Assembly (NCBI RefSeq): GCF_002095575.1
Contig: NZ_MLJJ01000005.1
Location: 1 to 64,000 of the forward strand
From: Pantoea septica
GTDB taxonomy: Bacteria > Pseudomonadota > Gammaproteobacteria > Enterobacterales > Enterobacteriaceae
DNA: 64,000 nucleotides
Direction: 5' to 3'
In this document: in pieces, positions 1-9,377 of the stretch
Position numbering within the stretch: position 1 is the first letter of the stretch
How the letters are laid out: each line of letters begins with the position of its first letter
The notes under the pieces: generated by a model
What the model saw: only the letters and a program-made list of their open reading frames with translations
Told to the model about the DNA's origin: nothing
Databases searched by the model: none
Position numbers and translations under genes: made by a program

Positions 1-441
1 TGGCCGCCGTGCGCGCCTCAGCGTGTCGGATGCCTCTGACTGCCCCGCCTGTAATTTCCTTGGTTTTCATTAACGACAGCGACGTCTGAGCGCATAACGC
101 ATGCTTTCAGCGACGACGTTGCGCCTTCAGGAATCAGGATTTGCAGCGGGGGTTTTGGGGGCCATCGCAGCCGCTGAGCGGAGGAAGGATTTCAGGATGA
201 GGCGACAGGACGTCGCCGAAAGCGCGGGCCAGGCCAGGACGGCCTGTCCTGCGCGGTCCGTCAGAAATCCTGACGAAGCGAAGGGACCCGCGCAGCGGGC
301 GGGTGAGCTGGCCCGGGGCGCGGGTGCAGGGCCGGCGCCCACCGGCCCTGCTCGGTCGCCCGCAGCGGGCGAAATGAAACTGCTCATTTATCGGGCGAAC
401 GAAACCTGCACCCAGTCCCGCCTGCGCAGCAGATCAATATT
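1..441. repeat. Structured GC-rich intergenic block, candidate repetitive element
   Basis: No convincing gene lies here. Short frames on both strands are low-complexity and have no clear ribosome site. The block is rich in inverted repeats. GCAGGGCCGG at 326-335 pairs perfectly with CCGGCCCTGC at 342-351 across a 6-nt loop. TCAGGATTT near 134 is mirrored by AAATCCTGA near 264. CAGGAC and GTCCTG flank a 5-nt loop near 236-252. The direct repeat CGCAGCGGGC occurs at 291-300 and 361-370. It lies just downstream of the ggt stop. A multi-copy intergenic repeat is my inference; copy number cannot be judged from one window. Confidence 0.45.
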
Positions 442-2196
442 TTAATATCCCGCGCTCAAATCCCCTGGCGTACGCGGATCCGACGCGCCGTAAAGCGTGC
501 CGTCCGGCCCGATCATAATGCTCTGCGTGCTGCCCATCGCCGGCAATACTTTCACATGCTGCCCCTTATTCTCAAGCAGGCGCAGCGTATCCGGGCTGAA
601 CCCTTTTTCAACGCGCAGCTGATCCGGCAACCACTGATGGTGGAAGCGTGGCGCATTGGTCGCCTCTGCGACGTTCATTCCAAAATCGACGCTGTTTACC
701 ACCATTTGCAGCACGGTGGTGATAATGCGGCTGCCGCCCGGACTGCCGGTCACCAGCCAGGTTTTGCCCCCTTTTGCCACAATGGTTGGCGACATTGACG
801 AGAGCGGACGTTTGGCGGGCTGTACCGCATTCGCTTCGCCGCCGACCAGTCCATAGACGTTAGGCGTGCCGGGCTTGGCGGAGAAGTCGTCCATCTCGTT
901 GTTCAGCAGGATGCCGCTGTTGCCCGCGACGATGCCGCTGCCGAAATTGGTGTTCAGGGTATAGGTCACCGCGACCGCCGTGCCCTGTTTATCTACGACC
1001 GAAAAGTGCGTGGTCTGGTTGCTCTCATAGGGTTCCAGCTTGCCGGGCTTAATCTCGCTCGACGGACGCGCTTTCGCCACGTCAATCTGCTGCGCGATCG
1101 ACTTCGCGTAGGCTTTGCTGGTGAGCGCCTGCCACGGTACTTTGACAAAATCGGGATCGCCAAGGTACTCCGAACGGTCGGCATAGGCGTATTTCTCCGC
1201 TTCGGCAACAACCTGCATCGCGTCGGCGCTGCCGAAGCCCATTTTCGCCAGATCGAAGTTTTCCAGGATATTCAGGATCTGCACAATATGAATTCCGCCG
1301 GATGAGGGCGGCGGCATAGAGAAGACCTCATAGCCGCGGTAGGTGCCGCTGATCGGCTTACGCTCGACGGCGCGGTAGGCCGCCAGATCCGCTTTGCCGA
1401 TCAGGCCGCCGTGCTGCGCCATCTCGCTGGCGATCTCGTCGGCGATTTCCCCTTTATAAAAAGCGTCCGGACCCTGCTGCGCAATGAGTTGCAGGCTGTG
1501 GGCGAGATTCTTCTGCACCAGACGATCGCCCTTCTGCCACGGCGTGCCGTCAGGCTTAAAGAAAATCGCCTTGCTGTTGGGATGCGCCAGCAGCACTTCC
1601 GTGCCGTAGGTTTTCAGATCGTCCGCCAGCGCGTCGTTGACCACATAGCCTTCGCGCGCCAGTTTAATCGCCGGCGCCAGCAGCGTGCTGAGCGGCAGCG
1701 TGCCATATTTTTGCGCCGCCAGCGCAAAGCCCGCCACGCTGCCGGGCGTGCCCGAAGCGAGATGAGAAGTCAGCGACAGCTTGCTGTCGGCGTTACCCTG
1801 TTTGTCGAGGAACATATCGCGCGAGGCGCGGCCCGGCGCCATTTCGCGGAAGTCGATAGAGGTGGCGCGGCCAGATGCGGTGCGCAGCAGCATAAAGCCG
1901 CCTCCGCCAAGGTTGCCCGCCTGCGGATGAGTCACCGCCAGCGCGAAGCCGACGGCGACGGCGGCGTCCACCGCGTTGCCGCCCTGGCGCAGGATATCCA
2001 CGCCAACCTGCGTCGCCAGCGCATCGACCGAGGCCACCATGCCGTTCTGCGCCCTCACGGGATGAAAGGTATCATCCTCGACGCCATAAGAGACGGGCGG
2101 CGCGCTGGCAGGCGCAGCGGCGTCAGCGACGCTGACCACCGTTAAACTCATCATCACAGCCCAGCCAAGCTGGCGTATATTTCCTCGCATCATCAT
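442..2196 (-). CDS. ggt: Gamma-glutamyltransferase precursor
   Basis: Periplasmic enzyme that hydrolyses glutathione and other gamma-glutamyl compounds or transfers the gamma-glutamyl group. The 584-residue frame matches the family length (about 580). It starts with a signal peptide ending near residue 27 (VSVADA). The autoprocessing site is the TTH motif: cleavage before Thr395 should release the small subunit with Thr395 as nucleophile. Conserved small-subunit segments LSSMSPTIV and GSPGGSRII follow. Three Met codons open the frame; the third (2188-2190) is best spaced from the AGAGGG ribosome site, so the mature start may be two codons later. It sits next to yhhA as in E. coli. Identification is secure. 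Confidence 0.95.
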   Translation of the reverse strand: MMMRGNIRQLGWAVMMSLTVVSVADAAAPASAPPVSYGVEDDTFHPVRAQNGMVASVDALATQVGVDILRQGGNAVDAAVAVGFALAVTHPQAGNLGGGGFMLLRTASGRATSIDFREMAPGRASRDMFLDKQGNADSKLSLTSHLASGTPGSVAGFALAAQKYGTLPLSTLLAPAIKLAREGYVVNDALADDLKTYGTEVLLAHPNSKAIFFKPDGTPWQKGDRLVQKNLAHSLQLIAQQGPDAFYKGEIADEIASEMAQHGGLIGKADLAAYRAVERKPISGTYRGYEVFSMPPPSSGGIHIVQILNILENFDLAKMGFGSADAMQVVAEAEKYAYADRSEYLGDPDFVKVPWQALTSKAYAKSIAQQIDVAKARPSSEIKPGKLEPYESNQTTHFSVVDKQGTAVAVTYTLNTNFGSGIVAGNSGILLNNEMDDFSAKPGTPNVYGLVGGEANAVQPAKRPLSSMSPTIVAKGGKTWLVTGSPGGSRIITTVLQMVVNSVDFGMNVAEATNAPRFHHQWLPDQLRVEKGFSPDTLRLLENKGQHVKVLPAMGSTQSIMIGPDGTLYGASDPRTPGDLSAGY

Positions 2197-2331
2197 CCCT
2201 CTACCCTTTTCAGTTGTTTACATTTGTTATCGCGCAGGCAAGTGTTTACAAATACAGCAAAAAAATAACATCTAAGTCAAATTCGGTGCGTTCCTGGGGG
2301 AGAAGTTTGTGAGGTTGCTAAACTTATAGCT

Positions 2332-2365
2332 GCGGCCACGGCGCATCACACGCCGGTGAGGCCGC
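2332..2365 (+). promoter_or_regulatory. Leader hairpin upstream of yhhA
   Basis: GCGGCC (2332-2337) and CGGCG (2339-2343) pair with CGCCG (2351-2355) and GGCCGC (2360-2365), leaving a 7-nt loop. No T-run follows, and the hairpin ends about 18 nt before the yhhA start codon. It would therefore form in the 5' leader of yhhA mRNA. A role in translation or stability is only a guess. Confidence 0.3.
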
Positions 2366-2383
2366 GTTGACGGAGGAAGTCAC

Positions 2384-2662
2384 ATGAAAAAATGGTTAAT
2401 TCTCTTTGCCGCGCTGCTGCCGCTTAGCAGCATGGCTAATATGCTGAACAACACTAATCAACCTAATCAGCCGGGCTACAATCCAAGCCAGCAGCGTATG
2501 CAGACGCAGATGCAAATCCAGCAACAGCAGCAGCAGAGCAAACTGCAGCAGGATCAGCAGCAGCAGACGCAGCAGATACAGCGCAAAATGCAGGAACAGC
2601 GCAGCAGCGCCCAGCAGCGCGTTATCAACACGCAGCCGGGACAGCAGCAGAACCGTAATTAA
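2384..2662 (+). CDS. yhhA: YhhA family (DUF2756) small secreted protein
   Basis: A 92-residue protein with a signal peptide (residues 1-18, ending SSMA). The rest is very Gln-rich: about residues 40-80 are Gln/Met repeats, likely a helical or disordered tail. Start choice is supported by a GGAGG ribosome site 8-9 nt upstream. Position between ggt and ugpQ and overall composition match E. coli YhhA, whose function is not established. The stop codon overlaps the end of the convergent ugpQ by 4 nt, so no terminator separates them. Confidence 0.85.
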   Translation: MKKWLILFAALLPLSSMANMLNNTNQPNQPGYNPSQQRMQTQMQIQQQQQQSKLQQDQQQQTQQIQRKMQEQRSSAQQRVINTQPGQQQNRN

Positions 2663-3402
2663 CGGAAGTCGGGGCCGATGATGTCGATGCGATCGGTGCA
2701 GATGGCGTCGACGCCCCATTTCAGCAGAGTGCGCGCCCGGTCCGGGTCGTTCACCGTGTAGACCAGAATATGCAGGCCGGCGGCCTTCAGCGCCGCTACG
2801 CGCCCGGCGTCGAGCAGCCTGTGGTTCAGGTGAATCGACACGCACGCCAGCGCGGCGGTTTTGCTTTGCCACGCCTCATCCCACGCATCAAGCAGCAGGC
2901 CGCGCGGCAGATCCGGCTCCGCCTGCATCGCCGACTCCAGCGCCACGTAAGAAAACGACGACAGCAGCGGCGCGGTCATGCCCTGCCACAGCGTTTTCGC
3001 CGCATGGGCGATGGCGCGGCCGGTTTCCGCCTCGCTGCCGGTAGTCGGTTTGATTTCGATATTGGCCATCATGCCGTACTGGCGACAGCGCGCCGCCACG
3101 TCGGGGAGCAGCGCCAGCGGTTCGCCGTCGAACGCCTTGCCGAACCAGCCGCCCGCATCGAGCTGCGCCAGTTTTTCCCACGGCAGCTCCCCCGCTACGC
3201 CCCAGCCGTTGCTGGTGCGATCCAGCGTGTCGTCGTGCAGCAGAAAAATCTGCTTATCCTGCGACAGCTTCGCGTCGAACTCGATCATGGTATGACCCCA
3301 CTCCGCGCCGACGTCGATCGCCGCCAGGGTATTTTCCGGGGCCAGTTTGCCGCCGCCGCGATGGGCCACGATATGAGGATAGGGCCAGCTGTATGTGCTC
3401 AT
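2659..3402 (-). CDS. ugpQ: Glycerophosphodiester phosphodiesterase, cytosolic
   Basis: Hydrolyses glycerophosphodiesters imported by the Ugp system to glycerol-3-phosphate and an alcohol. I chose the ATG at 3402, giving 247 residues, the E. coli length. The open frame continues upstream only as a shadow of ugpC. The GDPD catalytic start [13 protein letters not shown] is at residues 11-23, followed by the conserved segments [18 protein letters not shown] and IEIKPT. There is no signal peptide, in keeping with a cytosolic enzyme. The start overlaps the ugpC stop (ATGA), so it is translationally coupled as the last gene of ugpBAECQ. Confidence 0.95.
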   Translation of the reverse strand: MSTYSWPYPHIVAHRGGGKLAPENTLAAIDVGAEWGHTMIEFDAKLSQDKQIFLLHDDTLDRTSNGWGVAGELPWEKLAQLDAGGWFGKAFDGEPLALLPDVAARCRQYGMMANIEIKPTTGSEAETGRAIAHAAKTLWQGMTAPLLSSFSYVALESAMQAEPDLPRGLLLDAWDEAWQSKTAALACVSIHLNHRLLDAGRVAALKAAGLHILVYTVNDPDRARTLLKWGVDAICTDRIDIIGPDFR

Positions 3403-4472
3403 TCCAGACGCTTTCCGGTAGTTGAATCGAAATAGTGTAACGCATCCGACGGCAGATGCAGCCACAGCGTGCTGCCCGCTTGCGGGCGTTCGCTGTGCGG
3501 CAGACGCACCACCAGCGGCGTCTCGCCGATGCGCCCGTGCGCAAGGTTGTCCGCGCCGAGCAGCTCCAGCGTCTCTACGCGCAGCGGAATGCCCTCGCGC
3601 TCTCCCGGGCCGATCCGCACATGTTCGGGACGAATGCCGAGCGTCACGGCGCGATTCGCCCACTTCGCCTTGATGTCGCCGAGCGGCAGGGAGTAGGAGT
3701 TGTCGATATTGAAGCGCGAGCCGTCGCTGCCGATCTGGCCATCAATCAGGTTCATCGCCGGCGCGCCGATAAAGGAGGCGACAAACTGGCTGGCTGGGCG
3801 CTCATAAATCTCTACAGGCGTGCCGATCTGCTCGACAAAGCCCTTGTTCAATACCATCACGCGCTGCGCCAGCGTCATCGCTTCGACCTGATCGTGCGTC
3901 ACGTAAAGGCTGGTGGTTTGCAGGCGACGGTGCAGCTGCTGCAGCTCCAGCCGCATCTGCACGCGCAGCCGCGCGTCCAGGTTGGAGAGCGGCTCGTCGA
4001 ACAGGAACACCGAAGGCTCGCGCACGATAGCGCGGCCCATTGCCACGCGCTGGCGCTGGCCGCCGGAAAGCTCGCGCGGACGGCGGCTCAGCAGCTGATC
4101 CAGCTCCAGGCTGCGTGCCGCCTCCAGCACGCGCAGGCGGATATGTTCTTTGCTCATGCCGCGGATCTTCAGCCCGTAGGCCATATTCTCCTCGACCGTC
4201 ATATGCGGGTAGAGCGCGTAGTTCTGGAACACCATGGCGATGCCGCGATCTTTCGGCTCCAGCTGGGTGACTCGCCTGTCGTCGATATAGATATCGCCGG
4301 AGGTGACGCGCTCCAGCCCGGCCACCATGCGCAGCAGCGTCGATTTGCCGCAGCCGGAGGGGCCGACCATCACCATAAATTCGCCGTCGTTAACGGTGAC
4401 GTTCAGCGGCTGAATGATTTGATTCTTGCCGTCGTAGGACTTGGTTACCGCCTGAAGGGTTACGCCTGCCAT
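3399..4472 (-). CDS. ugpC: sn-glycerol-3-phosphate ABC transporter ATPase
   Basis: ATP-hydrolysing subunit of the Ugp importer, acting at the inner face of the cytoplasmic membrane. It has 357 residues from the ATG at 4472 ([13 protein letters not shown]). Walker A is GPSGCGKST at 37-45, the signature LSGGQ is at 135-139, Walker B VFLFDE at 155-160, and an H-loop (VTHDQ) follows. A C-terminal OB-type regulatory domain, as in MalK, fills residues about 240-357. It lies 2 nt after ugpE and overlaps ugpQ. The longer frame running to 4583 lacks family support and would overlap ugpE. Confidence 0.96.
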   Translation of the reverse strand: MAGVTLQAVTKSYDGKNQIIQPLNVTVNDGEFMVMVGPSGCGKSTLLRMVAGLERVTSGDIYIDDRRVTQLEPKDRGIAMVFQNYALYPHMTVEENMAYGLKIRGMSKEHIRLRVLEAARSLELDQLLSRRPRELSGGQRQRVAMGRAIVREPSVFLFDEPLSNLDARLRVQMRLELQQLHRRLQTTSLYVTHDQVEAMTLAQRVMVLNKGFVEQIGTPVEIYERPASQFVASFIGAPAMNLIDGQIGSDGSRFNIDNSYSLPLGDIKAKWANRAVTLGIRPEHVRIGPGEREGIPLRVETLELLGADNLAHGRIGETPLVVRLPHSERPQAGSTLWLHLPSDALHYFDSTTGKRLE

Positions 4473-4474
4473 GC

Positions 4475-5320
4475 TTATTTCTCGCTCTCGACCAGGCCAC
4501 GCACGAACGCGCGCTGCATGACCAGCACCACCACCACCGGTGGGATCAGGGTTAATAACATTGCCGCCATCACTTCGTTCCACTGCGTCGGCGATCCGCT
4601 GGTGGAGATCATACTTTTGATCCCCGCCACCGCGGTGCTGAGCGAGGCGTCGTTGACGATCAGCAGCGGCCAGAGATACTGATTCCAGCCGTAGATAAAG
4701 GTGATCACGAACAGCGCCGCGAGGTTGGTTCTCGACAGCGGCAGCACGATGTCCCAGAAGAAGCGCAGCGCGCTGGCGCCGTCGATGCGCGCTGCCTCGA
4801 TCAGCTCGTCCGGCAGCGACATAAAGAACTGGCGGAACAGAAAGGTCGCCGTGGCCGACGCCATCAGCGGCAGCGTCAGGCCGCTATAGCTGTCGAGCAG
4901 ATTGAGATCGGCAATGACCTGCACCGTCGGGAAAATACGCACCTCGACCGGCAGCATCAGCGTGATAAAGATCAGCCAGAAAAAGAGCGTGCGCAGCGGA
5001 AAGCGAAACCAGACCAGCGCAAAGGCGGAGAGCATCGACACCGTAATTTTGCCGACGGTAATGCCGAACGCCATGATCAGGCTGTTCAGCAGCATCAGGC
5101 TGAACGCCGGGCCGCTGCCGTTAACGCCCTGGGTCCAGATGCGCGAGACGTTCTCCCACAGGTGGGTGCCGGGGATCAGCGTCATCGGCACCTGATAGAC
5201 CGCCTCGTTATCCAGCGTGGCGGCGACGAAGGCGACATAGAGCGGAAACAGAATCGTGAGCACGCCCAGCACCAGCAGCGTGTGGCTGAAGATATCCAGC
5301 CCGCGACGGTTTTCAATCAT
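4475..5320 (-). CDS. ugpE: sn-glycerol-3-phosphate ABC transporter permease UgpE
   Basis: One of two inner-membrane permeases of the Ugp importer. The 281 residues equal the E. coli protein. Several membrane helices are evident, the first at about residues 12-34. The EAA loop that contacts the ATPase reads [18 protein letters not shown]. Start ATG at 5320 overlaps the ugpA stop (ATGA), and the stop lies 2 nt before ugpC, as expected of a tightly coupled operon. Confidence 0.95.
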   Translation of the reverse strand: MIENRRGLDIFSHTLLVLGVLTILFPLYVAFVAATLDNEAVYQVPMTLIPGTHLWENVSRIWTQGVNGSGPAFSLMLLNSLIMAFGITVGKITVSMLSAFALVWFRFPLRTLFFWLIFITLMLPVEVRIFPTVQVIADLNLLDSYSGLTLPLMASATATFLFRQFFMSLPDELIEAARIDGASALRFFWDIVLPLSRTNLAALFVITFIYGWNQYLWPLLIVNDASLSTAVAGIKSMISTSGSPTQWNEVMAAMLLTLIPPVVVVLVMQRAFVRGLVESEK

Positions 5321-6204
5321 TGGTACTGCACCTTACGCTCAACGAAGCGGAACTGAATAATGGTCAGGCCGATCACCAGCAGCATCAGCACCACCGACTG
5401 CGCCGCCGACGAAGAGAGATCCAGCCCGGTAAAGCCTTCGCGATAGATTTTGTAGATCAGCGTGGTGGTGGCCTGCACCGGCCCGCCGCCGGTCGCGGCG
5501 TCGATAACTGGAAAGGTGTCGAAGAAGGCGTAGATCAGGTTCACCACCAGCAGGAAAAAGCTCACCGGCGCGATCAGCGGCAGCGACAGATTGAAGAAGC
5601 GCCGCACCGGCCCGGCGCCGTCGATCGCCGCAGCTTCCACCAGCGATTTCGGAATCGACTGCAGGGCGGCGAAAAAGAATAAAAAGTTGTAGCTCATCTG
5701 CTGCCAGATCGAGGCGACGACAATCAGGAACATCGCCTGGCCGCTGTTCTGGGCGTAGTTCCAGCTATAGCCAAGCTGGTTGAGGAAGTGGCTAATCAGG
5801 CCGAGGCCGGGATTGAACAGAAACATCCACATCACCGCCGCGACCACGGGCGCCACCGCGTAGGGCAGCAGCAGCAGCGTCTGATAGAGCTTGCGCAGCC
5901 GGATAACGTAATCCACCAGCGCCGCCAGCAGCAGCGACAGCACCATGCCGCATACCGTGACCAGCGTACTGAACACGATGGTGGTCCAGAATGCCTCGAG
6001 ATAGTAGCTGTCCTGAAACAGGCGCCTGAAATTGTCCAGGCCGACGAAGGTACTGGAGATGCCGAACGGATCGAGGTTTTGCAGCGAATACCACAGGGCT
6101 TCGCCCGCGGGCCAGAGGAAAAAGATGGCGGTAATCAGCAGCTGCGGCAGCACCAGCAGATAGGGCAACAGGCTGGTGCGAAACACCGGACGAGATGAAG
6201 ACAT
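5317..6204 (-). CDS. ugpA: sn-glycerol-3-phosphate ABC transporter permease UgpA
   Basis: Second inner-membrane permease of the Ugp importer, 295 residues, the same length as in E. coli. It opens [21 protein letters not shown], leading into the first membrane helix. The EAA loop reads [17 protein letters not shown] near residues 190-206. Six membrane helices are expected for the family. It follows ugpB after 62 nt that hold a strong hairpin (6231-6252), and it is coupled to ugpE by a 4-nt overlap. Confidence 0.95.
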   Translation of the reverse strand: MSSSRPVFRTSLLPYLLVLPQLLITAIFFLWPAGEALWYSLQNLDPFGISSTFVGLDNFRRLFQDSYYLEAFWTTIVFSTLVTVCGMVLSLLLAALVDYVIRLRKLYQTLLLLPYAVAPVVAAVMWMFLFNPGLGLISHFLNQLGYSWNYAQNSGQAMFLIVVASIWQQMSYNFLFFFAALQSIPKSLVEAAAIDGAGPVRRFFNLSLPLIAPVSFFLLVVNLIYAFFDTFPVIDAATGGGPVQATTTLIYKIYREGFTGLDLSSSAAQSVVLMLLVIGLTIIQFRFVERKVQYQ

Positions 6205-6230
6205 AGCGTACTCTGTCTGAGAAAGAGAAC

Positions 6231-6252
6231 AGGGCCGGCACGCGCCGGCCCT
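6231..6252 (-). terminator. Hairpin between ugpB and ugpA, possible attenuator
   Basis: AGGGCCGGC (6231-6239) pairs perfectly with GCCGGCCCT (6244-6252) around a 4-nt loop, just after the ugpB stop in the direction of transcription. The following bases read TGTTCTCTTTCTC on the minus strand, a pyrimidine-rich but imperfect U-tract. It could lower permease/ATPase expression relative to the binding protein, or protect the ugpB 3' end. Both readings are inferences. Confidence 0.5.
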
Positions 6253-6266
6253 TTTAGCGTCACAGG

Positions 6267-7583
6267 TTATTTCACCTGCTGTTCAAAGCGGCGCAGCAGC
6301 TCGTTGCCGCGTTTTACCGCGTTATCCAGCGCGGCCTGCGGCGACTGCTTGCCGGTCCAGACGCCTTCCAGCTCTTCGTCCACGATGGTGCGGATCTGCG
6401 GCATGTTGCCCAGACGCATGCCTTTGGTGAACGGCAGCGGATCTTTGTTCAGCATCTGACGCGTCGCGATATCCGCGCCAGGGTTCTTGTCGTAGAAGCC
6501 CTGCTGCTTGCTTAGCTCGTAAGCGGCGGTGGTAATCGGCAGGTAGCCGGTTTTTTGGTGCCATTCAGCGGCGATTTCCGGCTGCGCGAGGAATTGCATA
6601 AACTCCGCGGCGCCCTTGTAGGTGTTGGCGTCTTTGCCTTTCATCACCCACAGGCTGGCGCCGCCGATAATGGCGTTCTGCGGCGCGTTCGGTACGCTTT
6701 CGTCGTAGGGCATCATGCCGACGCCGAAGTTGAATTTGGCGTAGTGTTTGATATCCGCCAGCGACCCCGAAGAGGCGGTAGTAATGCCGCAGTCGCCGTT
6801 ATAGAACTTGGCGGTGGATTCGTCTTTACGGCCGAAATAGATGAAGTCGCCTTTCTTGTTCATCTCCTCCAGCATCTGGATATGGCGCACCTGCACCGGC
6901 TTGTTGAACTCCAGCACCGCGTCGGTACCGTCGAAGCCGTTGTTTTTGCTGGCGACCGGCAATGCGTGCCAGGCGCTGAAGTTTTCGATTTGGATCCAGC
7001 CCTGCCAGCCGCTGGCGTAGCCGCAGGTCAGGCCCGCTTTACGCAGCGCGTCGGCGTCTTTCGCCAGCTCCTGCCAGGTTTTCGGCGGCTGGTCGGGGTT
7101 CAGGCCCGCTTTTTTAAAGGCGTCTTTGTTGTAATAGAGCACCGGCGTGGAGCTGTTAAACGGCTGAGAAATCAGATGGCCGCTGGCGTCGCTGTAGTAG
7201 CCCGCCACGGTCGGCACGAACTGTTTCTCATCGAAAGGAATGCCCGCGTCCTGGAAGACCTGATGCACCGGCACGATCGCCTTCGAAGCCATCATGGTGG
7301 CGGTGCCGACTTCATAAACCTGCAAAATGGCCGGCGCTTTGCCGGTACGCACCGCTGCGATGCCTGCCGCGAGGCTCTGTTCGTAGTTACCTTTGTAGGT
7401 CGGCACGATTTTATAGTCGGGGTGCGCCTGATTGAAACGCTGCGCCAGAGAATCGACCTCTTTGCCTAACTCGCCCTCCATTGAGTGCCAGAAAGGAATT
7501 TCAGTGGCGGCCAGCGCGTTGCCGCTGATGGCCAGGCCCAGAACCACGCTCATCAGTCTACTTTGTGTCTTCAACACGGACAT
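6267..7583 (-). CDS. ugpB: sn-glycerol-3-phosphate-binding periplasmic protein
   Basis: Periplasmic solute-binding protein delivering glycerol-3-phosphate and glycerophosphodiesters to UgpAEC. It has 438 residues, equal to E. coli UgpB. A signal peptide ends at about residue 25 (SGNALA) and the mature protein begins [12 protein letters not shown]. The extracellular solute-binding family 1 fold covers the rest. It is the first gene of the operon and is preceded by tandem Pho boxes on the same strand (7657-7696), so phosphate-starvation control by PhoB is likely. Confidence 0.96.
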   Translation of the reverse strand: MSVLKTQSRLMSVVLGLAISGNALAATEIPFWHSMEGELGKEVDSLAQRFNQAHPDYKIVPTYKGNYEQSLAAGIAAVRTGKAPAILQVYEVGTATMMASKAIVPVHQVFQDAGIPFDEKQFVPTVAGYYSDASGHLISQPFNSSTPVLYYNKDAFKKAGLNPDQPPKTWQELAKDADALRKAGLTCGYASGWQGWIQIENFSAWHALPVASKNNGFDGTDAVLEFNKPVQVRHIQMLEEMNKKGDFIYFGRKDESTAKFYNGDCGITTASSGSLADIKHYAKFNFGVGMMPYDESVPNAPQNAIIGGASLWVMKGKDANTYKGAAEFMQFLAQPEIAAEWHQKTGYLPITTAAYELSKQQGFYDKNPGADIATRQMLNKDPLPFTKGMRLGNMPQIRTIVDEELEGVWTGKQSPQAALDNAVKRGNELLRRFEQQVK

Positions 7584-7656
7584 AGAATTTTCCTGTGCAG
7601 GTAGGTGCGCGCGATATCACGCATTTTTTGTTCGCGAAGTAACATGACACGGGAAA

Positions 7657-7696
7657 ATGACGGATTAATAACAGCGAGATGACAGCCGCATGACGG
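7657..7696 (-). promoter_or_regulatory. Tandem PhoB boxes upstream of ugpB
   Basis: Four half-sites of the ATGACAG type (CTGTCAT on the coding strand) occur in register every 11 bp: ATGACGG 7657-7663, ATAACAG 7668-7674, ATGACAG 7679-7685 and ATGACGG 7690-7696. Two adjacent PhoB dimers bind such arrays. The ugpB start is at 7583, about 75 bp away, which fits a PhoB-replaced -35 region. A further ATGACAC lies at 7644-7650, out of register. Confidence 0.8.
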
Positions 7697-7740
7697 CCAG
7701 ATGAAGGAATGACCTGAAATGTTTATCGCACAACAGCCAA

Positions 7741-7894
7741 AGGCCGTCGGTGTCATAGCCAGACATTATCCAATGCCCAAGGCCGTCGGCGGCGCAGCCA
7801 GTTCGGCAACGGCCAGCGCGCAGCATCCGGAGCGTACTAAAGTACGTGAGGAATGCGAGCACTGCCCGCTGCCGAAATGGCAAGTAAGCCAGGC
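7741..7894. repeat. ERIC-like intergenic repeat, with a direct repeat beside it
   Basis: Between the livF stop and the ugpB promoter. The segment GGAGCGTACTAAAGTACG, followed by TGAGGAATGCGAGC, strongly resembles the conserved centre of ERIC elements (GGAGCTTACATAAGTAAG, then a TGAG-type tail), as recalled. The palindrome CGTACT (7833-7838) / AGTACG (7841-7846) is perfect. On its left, AAGGCCGTCGG occurs twice (from 7740 and from 7779), each copy followed about 6-7 nt later by AGCCAG. Exact ends are uncertain. The whole gap 7584-7894 holds only this repeat and the ugpB control region. Confidence 0.55.
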
Positions 7895-8608
7895 CTAGGC
7901 GCCTAAGTAAGCGCTGCGGACGGCTTCGTTGGAGAGTAAAGCCTCGCCCGTATCTTCCAGCACCACGTGACCGTTCTCCAGCACATAGCCGCGATCCGCC
8001 AGCTTCAGCGCCTGGTTGGCGTTCTGCTCCACCAGGAAGATGGTCATCCCCTCTTTGCGCAGCTGCTCGATGGTGTCGAAGATCTGCTGGATAATAATCG
8101 GCGCCAGCCCCAAAGAGGGCTCGTCCAGCAGCAGCAGACGCGGCTGGCTCATCAGCGCGCGGCCGATCGCCAGCATCTGCTGCTCGCCGCCGGACATGGT
8201 GCCCGCGCGCTGGATTTTACGCTCCGCCAGACGCGGAAAGAGCTCATAGACGCGCGCAATGCGCGTTTGATACTCCTGACGGCTGGCGAAAAAGCCCCCC
8301 ATCGCCAGGTTTTCCTCTACCGTCATGCGCGAAAACACCCGGCGTCCTTCCGGCACGATGGCGATCGCCTCGCGCATGATGCGCGCGGTTTGCCAGTCGG
8401 TAATGGTTTTGCCGTCGAAGGTAATGCTGCCCTGGGTGGCGCGCGGCTCGCCGCACAGCGTGCCGAGCAGCGTGGTTTTCCCCGCGCCGTTGGCGCCGAT
8501 GAGCGTGACGATTTCGCCCTGGCTAATATGCAGGCTGACGTTATGCAGCGCCTGGATCTTGCCGTAGTGCGCGCTGACGTTGTTAACGGATAACATCGGA
8601 TTTGCCAT
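7895..8608 (-). CDS. livF: Branched-chain amino acid ABC transporter ATPase LivF
   Basis: One of two ATPases of the LIV-I/LS importer for leucine, isoleucine and valine. The 237 residues match E. coli LivF in length. Walker A is GANGAGKTT near 38-46, the signature is MSGGEQQ, and Walker B LLLLDEP follows. The family end SAYLG is present. It is the last gene of the liv operon and starts 1 nt after the livG stop. The ERIC-like repeat lies immediately downstream instead of an obvious terminator. Confidence 0.95.
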   Translation of the reverse strand: MANPMLSVNNVSAHYGKIQALHNVSLHISQGEIVTLIGANGAGKTTLLGTLCGEPRATQGSITFDGKTITDWQTARIMREAIAIVPEGRRVFSRMTVEENLAMGGFFASRQEYQTRIARVYELFPRLAERKIQRAGTMSGGEQQMLAIGRALMSQPRLLLLDEPSLGLAPIIIQQIFDTIEQLRKEGMTIFLVEQNANQALKLADRGYVLENGHVVLEDTGEALLSNEAVRSAYLGA

Positions 8609-8609
8609 G

Positions 8610-9377
8610 TTACGCCTCTCCTAAATAGGCTCGGATCACATCCGGATTATTACGCACCTCTTCCGGCGTGCCGTTGGCCAGCGGCGTACCCTGGTTCACC
8701 ACATAGATACGGTCGGAAATGCCCATCACCAGTTTCATATCGTGTTCAATCAGCAATACTGAAACCTTGTGCTCGCCGCGCAGTTCGGCGATCAGCTCAT
8801 CCAGCTCGTGCGTCTCTTTCGGATTCAGCCCGGCCGCCGGTTCGTCCAGCATCAGGATCTCCGGACGCGTCACCATGCAGCGGGCGATCTCCAGGCGACG
8901 CTGCTGACCGTAGGCCAGATTGCCCGCCTGACGGTTGGCGAGATCGAGTAGTCCGATGCGCTCCAGCCAGGTGGCGGCGCGATCCAGCGCCTCGCTCTCG
9001 CCGCGACGAAAAGCGGGCGTTTTAAACAGGCCCGAAAAGAGGCCGCTTTTCAGATGCTGATGCTGCGCTACCAGCAAGTTCTCGATTACCGTCATCTCGC
9101 GGAACAGGCGAACGTGCTGAAAGGTGCGCACCACGCCCATGCGGGCGATCTGCTGGCCGGGCAGGCCTTCCAGATGCTGCTCGCGCAGCTTAATGGTGCC
9201 GCCGGTCGGCTTGTAGAAGCCGGTCAGGCAGTTGAATACGGTGGTCTTTCCCGCGCCGTTGGGCCCGATCAGCGAGACGATCTCCTGCGAGCGCAGCTCC
9301 AGCGCCACGTTATTGACCGCCAGCAGGCCGCCGAAGCGCATCATCAGGCCTTCAACGGCTAATAAAGGCTGACTCAT
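8610..9377 (-). CDS. livG: Branched-chain amino acid ABC transporter ATPase LivG
   Basis: Second ATPase of the branched-chain amino acid importer, 255 residues, the E. coli length. Walker A is GPNGAGKTT near 38-46. Walker B reads [13 protein letters not shown] and the H-loop is [11 protein letters not shown]. The [11 protein letters not shown] segment is the family-typical signature, replacing LSGGQ. The start overlaps the livM stop by 4 nt. Confidence 0.95.
   Translation of the reverse strand: MSQPLLAVEGLMMRFGGLLAVNNVALELRSQEIVSLIGPNGAGKTTVFNCLTGFYKPTGGTIKLREQHLEGLPGQQIARMGVVRTFQHVRLFREMTVIENLLVAQHQHLKSGLFSGLFKTPAFRRGESEALDRAATWLERIGLLDLANRQAGNLAYGQQRRLEIARCMVTRPEILMLDEPAAGLNPKETHELDELIAELRGEHKVSVLLIEHDMKLVMGISDRIYVVNQGTPLANGTPEEVRNNPDVIRAYLGEA

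Noticed and set aside
101..445. Small frames on both strands in the first 450 bp
   Set aside because: They fall in a repeat-rich structured block, lack ribosome sites and have low-complexity Ala/Arg/Gly translations.
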